A stretch of 5,639 nucleotides of DNA. Source: Deltaproteobacteria bacterium RIFCSPLOWO2_02_56_12 (GTDB taxonomy: Bacteria > Desulfobacterota > Binatia > UBA9968). The translations under genes and the position numbers were made by a program. The stretch is taken from positions 1-5,639 of the forward strand of contig MGRY01000116.1 in the NCBI GenBank assembly GCA_001799045.1, in the 5' to 3' direction. Shown here one piece after another: positions 1 through 5,341 of this stretch; positions within the stretch are counted from its first letter, which is position 1, and every line of letters starts with the position of its first letter. Below the pieces are notes generated by a model, which did not search any database, had not been told where the DNA came from, and was given only the letters and a program-made list of their open reading frames with translations.

Positions 1-460
1 CTGCAGGTGGTTCCTCTCTGGCGGGTTCAGGAACCACTTCAACTTCGGCAGGGGGAGAAACTATGGAAACAGTCTCAAGAGGGGTCTCAATTTCGACGGG
101 AGCCTCCGGGGATTCCGCCTTGGCCGGAATACCTTGGAAAATCACTTCGGAACGGCTCGTACGGCGCCGGATCACATTAACGCGAACCCTTCGCTCTACG
201 ATTTTCTCGCGCGCCTGGATCTCCCCCAGGCTCTGATCCTCCGCCGTTACCACGCGATCGGCTACGACTTTCTCTTCACCTACATGGACCTGAGGCTTTG
301 CCGGCGTCGCCAAGGCGGCGCGGATGCGGGCCGCCTCGTCATCTTCAAGCGAACTCTGGGACTTTTTCCCTTTGATCCCCATCTTCTCCAAATGAGCGAT
401 GAGATCCTTCGGTTCGATCCCGAGATCCTTGGCTAATGAATGGACTCTTGTTTTTACCAT
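1..460 (-). CDS. infB: Translation initiation factor IF2, N-terminal part (runs off left edge)
   Basis: The visible 153 codons begin at ATG (458-460) and read MVKTRVHSLAKDLGIEP, then a second helix pair with GIKGKKSQSSLEDDEAARI. This is the IF2 N-terminal helical domain (about residues 1-50). A charged region with a VIRRR motif (about residues 95-100) follows, then a Pro/Glu/Val-rich low-complexity linker. The GTPase (G) domain and C-terminal domains of IF2 lie outside the window, so GTP binding cannot be checked. IF2 is a cytoplasmic GTPase that brings initiator fMet-tRNA to the 30S subunit and promotes subunit joining. The start lies only 3 nt after the ylxR stop, with a weak GGGA ribosome site inside the end of ylxR, so translation is probably coupled. 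The call rests on the N-domain and on the rimP-nusA-ylxR-infB gene order, which is widely conserved. Confidence 0.93.
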   Translation of the reverse strand, partial: MVKTRVHSLAKDLGIEPKDLIAHLEKMGIKGKKSQSSLEDDEAARIRAALATPAKPQVHVGEEKVVADRVVTAEDQSLGEIQAREKIVERRVRVNVIRRRTSRSEVIFQGIPAKAESPEAPVEIETPLETVSIVSPPAEVEVVPEPAREEPPA

Positions 461-463
461 CTT

Positions 464-733
464 CTATTCCCGGCGCCGATCACGCAAAGTCAAAATCAGT
501 TTTTCTCTAGCCTTGCGGCTGACCTCCGAATGAAAGGCTCGATAGAGGTTCTTTTTCTGCAAAAATGCCCTCCAGCATGCCTCCGTCTTATGGAGATAGC
601 CCCCTCGTCCTTTCTCCAGCCTGTCTACCCGCAGCCCCCCATCGCCCTCAACAACGAGGCGCAAAAGCGCTTCCTGGTCATCCTTAGCGCCACATCCTAG
701 ACAGGTCCGTCGAGGACGATGGTCTCGTTTCAA
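464..733 (-). CDS. ylxR: YlxR/RnpM family RNA-binding protein (DUF448)
   Basis: This 89-residue basic protein has the family hallmarks. RPRRTCLGCG lies near the N-terminus (residues 6-15), followed by a hydrophobic LLRLVVE strand. A GRGGYLH motif (about residues 42-48, usually GRGAY in the family) precedes a cysteine (ACW) and a C-terminal KKNLYRAF segment. YlxR proteins are small RNA- or nucleoid-binding proteins almost always encoded between nusA and infB. The Bacillus homologue has been described as a modulator of RNase P (RnpM), but its role in this lineage is unknown. The start is TTG (731-733): the next upstream codons in frame give a stop (TGA at 742-740) and no earlier start. An AGGTGAG ribosome site sits 5 nt before it. 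The stop is 3 nt before infB. Confidence 0.9.
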   Translation of the reverse strand: MKRDHRPRRTCLGCGAKDDQEALLRLVVEGDGGLRVDRLEKGRGGYLHKTEACWRAFLQKKNLYRAFHSEVSRKAREKLILTLRDRRRE

Positions 734-738
734 TAGCT

Positions 739-745
739 CTCACCT
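739..745 (-). promoter_or_regulatory. Ribosome binding site of ylxR overlapping the nusA stop codon
   Basis: On the minus strand AGGTGAG is followed by five bases and the TTG start of ylxR. Its first two bases are the last two of the nusA TAG stop. The good Shine-Dalgarno match supports the non-ATG start, and the overlap implies that ribosomes ending on nusA help initiate ylxR. Confidence 0.6.
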
Positions 746-2108
746 AAGCTTCCGGATGATCCTTATCCTCAGTCACGTCGCCCTCAGTGGCGGGAGCTTC
801 CGTCGCTGCTTGCGCCGCTGCTTCCGCCGCTGCTTGCGCCAGCGCCTTTTGCTCTTCTTCCTTTCTCCGCTTCTCCGCTACGTACTCCCGGCTGGCTTTA
901 TAGATAACCTCGGCCTTCTCAGGGCCGATCCCATCGACGTCGAGAATCGTCTCCAGGTCGGCCTCGGCCAACTCCTCCGCCGATTTGAATCCAGACTGGT
1001 ACAAGAGTTCGGCAACCATGTCGTTAATGCCGGGGACGGCGCCGAGCGAGATCCGCGCACGGCGGGTCTCCTCATCGGCCTCGGATTCACTGCGGACATC
1101 GATCCTCCATCCGGCCAGACGCGACGCCAGACGGACGTTCTGCCCTTTTTTCCCGATGGCCAGAGAGAGCTGGTCATCAGGTACGACAACCTCCATATTG
1201 TGTCCCTCGTCGTCGATGATAATCTTTGATACCTTCGCCGGGGCCAGCGCACGACAGACATACTCCGCCTGATCCGCCGTCCAATGGACAATGTCGATTT
1301 TTTCTCCCCGCAGCTCCTGAACCACCGCCTGCACCCGCGTCCCCTTCATCCCCACGCAGGACCCCACCGGGTCAACGTCCGGATCCCTGGAGGAGACGGC
1401 GATCTTTGCCCGGCCTCCAGGCTCCCGCGCAGCCCCCTTGACCTCGACGATCCCCTCGTAGATCTCCGGAACTTCCTGCTCAAAGAGCTTGGCCAACATG
1501 CCTGGGTGGGTGCGCGAAAGAACGATCTGCGGGCCCCTGCTGGTCATCTCCACACTTACGATATAGGCGCGAATCCGATCCCCCTGGCGGTAGCGCTCCC
1601 GGGGGACCTGTTCCTTCTCCGGGAGAATCGCATCCGTTCTGCCCAGGTTCACAATAATATTCTTCTTTTCAAAGCGCTGCACAATCCCGTTGACCAGTTG
1701 CCCTTCGCGTCCTTTAAACTCGTTGTAGATGATCTCGCGTTCCGCATCGCGGACTCTTTGCACGATGTTTTGCTTCGCCGCCTGGGCGGCAATGCGACCG
1801 AACGAGCTGGTATCCAGCTTGCTGAGGAGCTCGTCGCCGACCTCCGCATCGGGGTCGAGCTTTTCTTGCGCCTCTTGCAAGGTAATCTCAACGCTGGAGT
1901 CCTTGACCTCCTCAACTACCAGCTTGGCCTCAAAAAGCTCCACCTCCCCGATTTCCGGATTATACTGGGCCTCGATCTTTTTTTGATGGCCGAAGGTCTT
2001 CTTGGCGGCCGACACCATGGCATTTTCCAGCGCACTGATTAGAATGGCCTTATCAATGCCTTTCTCTTTACTCACCTGTTCAATGACGCGGTTTAAATCT
2101 TGCTGCAT
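744..2108 (-). CDS. nusA: Transcription termination/antitermination factor NusA
   Basis: NusA binds RNA polymerase near the RNA exit channel, promotes pausing and hairpin-dependent termination, and takes part in antitermination. The 454-residue protein shows the N-terminal RNAP-binding domain (about 1-125, starting MQQDLNRVIEQVSKEKGID), an S1 domain (about 132-198), KH1 with GMKG (about 253-256) and KH2 with GKKG (about 319-322). One helix-hairpin-helix segment follows (about 354-408; GAVPGI and DVDGIGPEKAE). It ends in an Ala/Gln/Glu-rich acidic tail (about 411-454) encoded partly by 12-bp DNA repeats. There is no second pair of acidic repeats like that in the Escherichia coli C-terminus. 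I chose ATG at 2106-2108, since family members begin close to this MxxxLNxVIEQVSKEKGI motif and it lies 2 nt after the rimP stop. A TTG five codons upstream (2121-2123) overlapping rimP is possible but less likely. Confidence 0.97.
   Translation of the reverse strand: MQQDLNRVIEQVSKEKGIDKAILISALENAMVSAAKKTFGHQKKIEAQYNPEIGEVELFEAKLVVEEVKDSSVEITLQEAQEKLDPDAEVGDELLSKLDTSSFGRIAAQAAKQNIVQRVRDAEREIIYNEFKGREGQLVNGIVQRFEKKNIIVNLGRTDAILPEKEQVPRERYRQGDRIRAYIVSVEMTSRGPQIVLSRTHPGMLAKLFEQEVPEIYEGIVEVKGAAREPGGRAKIAVSSRDPDVDPVGSCVGMKGTRVQAVVQELRGEKIDIVHWTADQAEYVCRALAPAKVSKIIIDDEGHNMEVVVPDDQLSLAIGKKGQNVRLASRLAGWRIDVRSESEADEETRRARISLGAVPGINDMVAELLYQSGFKSAEELAEADLETILDVDGIGPEKAEVIYKASREYVAEKRRKEEEQKALAQAAAEAAAQAATEAPATEGDVTEDKDHPEA
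805..840 (-). repeat. Three tandem 12-bp repeats in the 3' end of nusA
   Basis: Plus-strand units GCTGCTTGCGCC (805-816), GCTGCTTCCGCC (817-828) and GCTGCTTGCGCC (829-840) differ by one base. On the coding strand they give alternating Gln-Ala-Ala-Ala and Glu-Ala-Ala-Ala blocks of the NusA tail. The unit is a multiple of three, so slippage would change tail length without shifting frame. Confidence 0.85.
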
Positions 2109-2110
2109 CT

Positions 2111-2584
2111 TTATGTACCCCAATCGTGTTCGTAATTCGCCTTCTCAATGACAGAAAGGGGTATGGTAAACTCGGCCCCTTGCTGCGAGAGGACAATGCC
2201 GCCCTCTCGAACCTCTCTGAGAAGCCCCAAAAAAGATCTCCTGCCTTCGATCATCTCCCGGGTCCGAACCCGAACCCTCTTGCCGATAAAACGACGAAAG
2301 TGCTCCGGTTTCTTGAGCACCCGGTTGATGCCGGGCGAGGAGACCTCCAATGTATAAAGCCCCTCCACGGCAACTTGGTCATCCAAAAGATCGCTCAGCC
2401 GGCGACTGACTCGCGCCAGATCGTCAACGTTCAGGCCTCCCTCTTTATCCAGGTAGACCCGAAGCACTCGACCCCCTCTGCCTCCCTCACTGCGGAACTC
2501 AATATCTACGATCTCCATTCCTTCGTCCACCAGCAAGGGAGCCGCCAATTCCCACACCCGCGTTACGGCCGAGTCCACAGCCAT
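2111..2584 (-). CDS. rimP: Ribosome maturation factor RimP
   Basis: RimP helps assemble the 30S ribosomal subunit and acts in the cytoplasm. The 157-residue protein has the usual two domains. The N-terminal alpha/beta domain contains GMEIVDIEF (about residue 22 on), RVLRVYLDKEGGLNVDDLARVSR and the signature LEVSSPGINR (79-88). The C-terminal SH3-like barrel (about 96-157) starts at FIGKRVRVRT and ends IPLSVIEKANYEHDW. The start is ATG at 2582-2584, giving MAVDSAVTRVWELAAPLL, with GGGGG four bases upstream as ribosome site. A longer frame opening at a GTG (2618-2620) would run through the leader hairpin and add residues not typical of the family, so I rejected it. It is the first gene of its operon, and its stop is 2 nt from the nusA start. 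Confidence 0.96.
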   Translation of the reverse strand: MAVDSAVTRVWELAAPLLVDEGMEIVDIEFRSEGGRGGRVLRVYLDKEGGLNVDDLARVSRRLSDLLDDQVAVEGLYTLEVSSPGINRVLKKPEHFRRFIGKRVRVRTREMIEGRRSFLGLLREVREGGIVLSQQGAEFTIPLSVIEKANYEHDWGT

Positions 2585-2593
2585 GATACCCCC

Positions 2594-2620
2594 AAAATAA
2601 AAAAGCGGGCAAGAGCCCAC
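2594..2620 (-). terminator. Intrinsic terminator-like hairpin in the rimP leader (probable attenuator)
   Basis: Read on the minus strand, GTGGGC (2620-2615), loop TCTT, and GCCCGC (2610-2605) form a six-pair stem with one G-T wobble. TTTTTT, one A and TTTT follow at once. This is the layout of a rho-independent terminator with a short stem and an interrupted T-tract. No minus-strand gene lies upstream within the window that it could terminate. It ends one base before the GGGGG ribosome site of rimP, so it sits in the leader of the rimP-nusA operon. A role in premature termination is inferred. Confidence 0.6.
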
Positions 2621-2643
2621 TTTGAGTGCTAACGCCTAAAGTG
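2618..2643 (-). promoter_or_regulatory. Possible alternative (antiterminator) stem overlapping the leader terminator
   Basis: On the minus strand CACTTT (2643-2638) is complementary to AAAGTG (2623-2618) across a 14-base loop. The GTG of the second arm is also the start of the terminator stem, so the two helices cannot form together. The stem is short (six pairs, mostly A-T), and whether it competes in vivo is inference. Confidence 0.3.
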
Positions 2644-2650
2644 TATAGTA

Positions 2651-2680
2651 TTTTTACCATAGATAAAGAGAAAAATGCAA
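2651..2680 (-). promoter_or_regulatory. Candidate promoter for the rimP-nusA-ylxR-infB operon
   Basis: On the minus strand TTGCAT (2680-2675) lies 18 bases from TAAAAA (2656-2651). The -10 is preceded by TGG, which is the extended -10 arrangement. An A at about 2644 would be the start, giving a leader of about 60 nt before rimP. A second possible -10, TACTAT (2650-2645), lies just downstream without a good -35. The assignment is by pattern only. Confidence 0.45.
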
Positions 2681-2683
2681 GGG

Positions 2684-2712
2684 CCGGTTACCCTCTTATG
2701 TTTTCTTACCGG
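2684..2712. repeat. Interrupted dyad in the divergent promoter region
   Basis: CCGGTTA (2684-2690) and TTACCGG (2706-2712) form an imperfect inverted repeat: CCGGT pairs with ACCGG, followed by one mismatch and one match, across 15 bases. It lies between the two promoter candidates, so a shared operator is conceivable. It could also be chance. Confidence 0.25.
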
Positions 2713-2720
2713 GGCTAATT

Positions 2721-2729
2721 TGGTATCAT
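2721..2729 (+). promoter_or_regulatory. Candidate extended -10 promoter for the ntrB-ntrC-thiE operon
   Basis: TGGTATCAT matches the extended -10 pattern TGnTATAAT at all but one position. The region 17 bases upstream (TTTTCT, 2701-2706) is a poor -35, which extended -10 promoters tolerate. The start would fall near 2736, leaving a short leader before the ATG at 2753. This supports that start over the ATG at 2675. No sigma54-type -24/-12 pair was seen here. Confidence 0.4.
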
Positions 2730-2752
2730 CTTCTTTCCTGCGGGGTCCCGCC

Positions 2753-3865
2753 ATGAAGATCCAAGAAGAAAAAAGGAATTCCTCTGCCCAAATTTCCTGG
2801 GAAAACATCCTTACAAGCCTGGAAGACGGCGTGATTGTTGTGGACCCCCAGGGAAAACTTTCTTTCTTTAACCAGGCCGCCGAGATGATCACCGATCTCT
2901 CCGCCTCCCAGATTCTGCAGCAGCCTTTTGCGCGCCTGTTTAAGAGGAATCCCTGGCTGATCGATATGGTGAAGAAAAGCCAATCCCCGCAGCAGAGCAG
3001 CATCCGAGGGGAAGGAGATATTTCCACGCAAGGGGGACGTCGGGTTCCGGTAAGCCTCACCGTCTCTCCTCTGCGGGACCGCTATGGCAGGTCTTTGGGG
3101 AGCATTGTACTCCTCCGCGACCTGACACACCGCAAAGAGATGGAAGAGGACTTAAAGCGCGCCGATCGTCTGGCGATGCTGGGGACTTTGGCGGCCGGAT
3201 TGGCGCACGAGATCAAGAATCCCTTGGGCGGGATCAGGGGGGCAGCGCAATTGCTGCGGCGCGAGGCAGACCGGATTCCTGCCATTGCCCAATACACCGA
3301 CATCATGATCCGGGAAGTAGATCGGGTGAACCTCCTCATCGAGCAGCTCCTGGACCTCTCCCGCCCGGCGAAACTGGATTTAGCCCCTCTAAACATCCAC
3401 GAGCTCTTGGACGACGTCCTGCTCCTGGAGAGACAGACCGTTCAAGAGCACAAAGTGGTGGTGAAAAAACACTACGATCCCAGTCTGCCCCCCATCCTGG
3501 GCGACCGTGCGCGACTCACCCAGGTCTTTCTCAACCTGGTAAAGAACGCACTCCAAGCCATGAAGGGCCAGGGATTCCTGGAGATTACCACGAGGATAGA
3601 AACCGACTTCCATATCCGATCGCAAGGCAGGGAGCGTGGAAAATTCATCTGGGTAGATATCGAAGACGATGGGCCGGGGATTAAGGACGAGGATCTCCCC
3701 CACATCTTTTCCCCCTTTTTTACCACGAAAAACAGCGGCACAGGACTGGGCCTCGCGATCTGCTACGGGATCGTCAAAGAGCACGGCGGTCTGATCCGGG
3801 TAGAGAACCGCGAGGGCAAGGGAGCGAGCTTCAAGGTTTCCTTGCTGGTGGCGGAGCAGAAATAG
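2753..3865 (+). CDS. ntrB: NtrB-type soluble sensor histidine kinase
   Basis: The 370-residue protein has no membrane segment and should be cytoplasmic. A PAS domain covers about residues 17-124 (SLEDGVIVVDPQGKLSFFNQAAE ... VLLRDLTHRKE, given here in part). The H-box follows, with LAHEIKNPLGG and phosphoacceptor His152, then GIRGAAQLL, which is characteristic of NtrB/GlnL. The ATPase domain has the N-box NLVKNALQA (Asn261 and Asn265), DDGPGI (305-310), FSPFFTTK and GTGLGLAI (from 329). NtrB autophosphorylates and passes phosphate to NtrC. In enterics it is controlled by PII in response to glutamine. The signal here is unknown, as no glnA or glnB is in view. The start is ATG 2753. An in-frame ATG at 2675 would add 26 residues not expected for the family and lies upstream of the promoter candidate. 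The gene order with ntrC supports the pair. Confidence 0.85.
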   Translation: MKIQEEKRNSSAQISWENILTSLEDGVIVVDPQGKLSFFNQAAEMITDLSASQILQQPFARLFKRNPWLIDMVKKSQSPQQSSIRGEGDISTQGGRRVPVSLTVSPLRDRYGRSLGSIVLLRDLTHRKEMEEDLKRADRLAMLGTLAAGLAHEIKNPLGGIRGAAQLLRREADRIPAIAQYTDIMIREVDRVNLLIEQLLDLSRPAKLDLAPLNIHELLDDVLLLERQTVQEHKVVVKKHYDPSLPPILGDRARLTQVFLNLVKNALQAMKGQGFLEITTRIETDFHIRSQGRERGKFIWVDIEDDGPGIKDEDLPHIFSPFFTTKNSGTGLGLAICYGIVKEHGGLIRVENREGKGASFKVSLLVAEQK

Positions 3866-3866
3866 A

Positions 3867-3898
3867 AGGTTACAGGGTTGAAGGGTTCAAGAGTTATG
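3867..3898 (+). repeat. Four degenerate 8-bp tandem repeats between kinase and regulator genes
   Basis: The units are AGGTTACA (3867-3874), GGGTTGAA (3875-3882), GGGTTCAA (3883-3890) and GAGTTATG (3891-3898). They share a GTT core every eight bases and fill the whole gap. The last unit contains the ATG of the regulator gene. The array includes the AGAAGG/AAGGG sequences available as ribosome sites, so copy number could affect translation of ntrC. Confidence 0.65.
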
Positions 3899-5341
3899 GA
3901 ACAGGGAAAGATCTTAATTGCCGAAGACGAAGAGTCGCTGCGCTGGGTACTTAAGAAGGCCCTCGAGGATGAGGGCTATTGGGTCCAAACGGCCGCTACC
4001 GGCGAAGCGGCTCGCGAATACCTAGGCGGGATTCGCTTCGATGTCACTCTCATGGACATCAAGCTCCCGGACGTTGACGGTTTGACGCTCCTCAAGGAAA
4101 CCAAGGAAGCGGGAATCGATACCGCCATGATTCTCATGACGGCCCAAAGCACCATGCGCAACGCCATCGAGGCCATGAAAAATGGCGCCTATGACTACGT
4201 CACCAAGCCCTTTGACCTGGAAGAGGTCCTCGTCCTGGTAAGACGGGCCTTAGAGAGTCGCAAGCTAAGCCGAGACTTCCGTGAGCTTAAGGAGGAGGTC
4301 AAAAAGAGATTTGAGCCCGGGGTCAGTATGATCGGCAGCAGCACGGCGATGCAAAAAATTTACAAGACCATCGGGCAGGTAGTAAATTCGGACGCGACGA
4401 TCCTGATCCAGGGGGAAAGCGGCACAGGTAAAGAACTTGTCGCCAAAACTGTTCATTATAACTCGCCCCGCTGGAATAAGCCCTTCATCGCAGTCCACTG
4501 CGCCGCGGTCCCGAGAGAACTCATAGAGAGCGAGCTGTTCGGCCACGAGAAAGGCTCTTTCACCGGCGCCCTCGAGCGGCGGATCGGCAAATTCGAGCTT
4601 GCCGAAGGAGGGACGCTCTTTCTCGATGAGGTGGGGGACATCCCGCTGGATGTCCAAACAAAACTGCTGAGAGTGCTGCAGGACCGCGAGTTCAGCCGTG
4701 TGGGAGGAAAGGAGCTGCTCAAGGCCGATGTCCGGATCATGGCCGCCACCAACCTGGATTTGGAAAGGGCTGTAAAGGAAAAACGTTTTCGCGAGGATCT
4801 CTACTTCCGCCTCAAAGTTATCCCGATCTATCTGCCCCCTTTGAGAGAGCGCAGAGGAGATGTTCCCTTGTTGGTGGGCTACTTTATTGAGAAGATCAAT
4901 CGAGAGATGGGAACAGAAATCTCCGGGGTTTCCCCCGAGGCCCTGAAGCTCCTCGAAGAACACCCCTGGCAGGGAAATGTCCGAGAGCTTGAAAACATAT
5001 TGATCCGGGCCGCGGTCCTATCCCCCGGACCGATCCTATTTCCCAGCGATTTCACCCTCCAGAGCAGGCAAGGAGAAAGCCTAACCGAGGTCGACAACCT
5101 GTCCCTCGAAGAGATCATCCGCCACAAGCTGGAAGACTACTTCGAGAGGACTAAAGGAGTGGACGTGGATAACCTGTACAATCTCGTGGTGGAAAGGGTG
5201 GAGCGGCCTTTGATTGAACTGACGCTGAGAAAGACCCGGGGAAGTCAGATCAAGGCAGCCCAAATCCTCGGCATCAACCGCAATACCCTGCGCAAAAAGA
5301 TCACCGACCTGCACATCAAACTCAAGAAGGACGATGAATAG
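3896..5341 (+). CDS. ntrC: NtrC-type sigma54-dependent response regulator
   Basis: The 481-residue protein has three domains. The receiver (about 1-120) has acidic Glu10-Asp11, phosphoacceptor Asp54 (LMDIKLPD), Thr82 and Lys104 (TKPFD). The AAA+ sigma54-interaction domain (about 145-385) has Walker A GESGTGKE (173-180), loop GSFTGA (220-225), Walker B LFLDE (about 241-245), and the arginine-rich REDLYFRLKV and PLRER segments. The C-terminal Fis-type helix-turn-helix contains GSQIKAAQILGINRNTLRKKI (given in part). The VERPLIELTL segment before the HTH is typical of true NtrC. When phosphorylated it should oligomerise and use ATP to open promoters bound by sigma54 polymerase. The start is ATG 3896; TTG at 3878 has AGAAGG eight bases upstream and would add six residues, so it remains possible. 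The end overlaps thiE. The regulon (nitrogen or other) is not shown by the sequence. Confidence 0.88.
   Translation: MEQGKILIAEDEESLRWVLKKALEDEGYWVQTAATGEAAREYLGGIRFDVTLMDIKLPDVDGLTLLKETKEAGIDTAMILMTAQSTMRNAIEAMKNGAYDYVTKPFDLEEVLVLVRRALESRKLSRDFRELKEEVKKRFEPGVSMIGSSTAMQKIYKTIGQVVNSDATILIQGESGTGKELVAKTVHYNSPRWNKPFIAVHCAAVPRELIESELFGHEKGSFTGALERRIGKFELAEGGTLFLDEVGDIPLDVQTKLLRVLQDREFSRVGGKELLKADVRIMAATNLDLERAVKEKRFREDLYFRLKVIPIYLPPLRERRGDVPLLVGYFIEKINREMGTEISGVSPEALKLLEEHPWQGNVRELENILIRAAVLSPGPILFPSDFTLQSRQGESLTEVDNLSLEEIIRHKLEDYFERTKGVDVDNLYNLVVERVERPLIELTLRKTRGSQIKAAQILGINRNTLRKKITDLHIKLKKDDE
5324..5333 (+). promoter_or_regulatory. Ribosome binding site of thiE inside the end of ntrC
   Basis: AAGAAGGA lies inside the last codons of ntrC, two bases before the thiE ATG. 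The spacing is shorter than usual. The ATGAATAG overlap suggests reinitiation by ribosomes finishing ntrC. Confidence 0.5.

Noticed and set aside
134..436. Plus-strand frame opposite infB
   Set aside because: The minus strand encodes a recognisable IF2 N-domain in the conserved gene order; the plus frame has no family features.
1284..2042. Long plus-strand open frame (252 codons) opposite nusA
   Set aside because: It lies wholly antisense to a clear NusA and its product resembles no family. High-GC coding often leaves open frames on the opposite strand. The same holds for plus frames at 756-1229 and 2126-2632.
2585..2620. N-terminal extension of RimP from GTG 2618-2620
   Set aside because: It would translate through the leader hairpin and add atypical residues; ATG 2582-2584 has a ribosome site and matches the family start.
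2624..2632. GAGTGCTAA, an exact match to one arm of the CIRCE (HrcA) heat-shock operator
   Set aside because: The second arm TTAGCACTC at 9-base spacing is absent (2606-2614 reads cgggcaaga), so a CIRCE operator is not supported.
2675..2752. N-terminal extension of the kinase from ATG 2675
   Set aside because: The 26 extra residues lie across the divergent promoter region and before a good extended -10. Family members start close to the PAS domain as with ATG 2753.
2585..2752. tRNA (such as an initiator tRNA gene found before rimP in enterics) or riboswitch in the control region
   Set aside because: No cloverleaf arms, T-loop consensus or known riboswitch core was seen in this short interval.
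4265..4963. Minus-strand 232-codon frame opposite ntrC
   Set aside because: It is antisense to a fully conserved AAA+ domain and is a shadow of its codon pattern.
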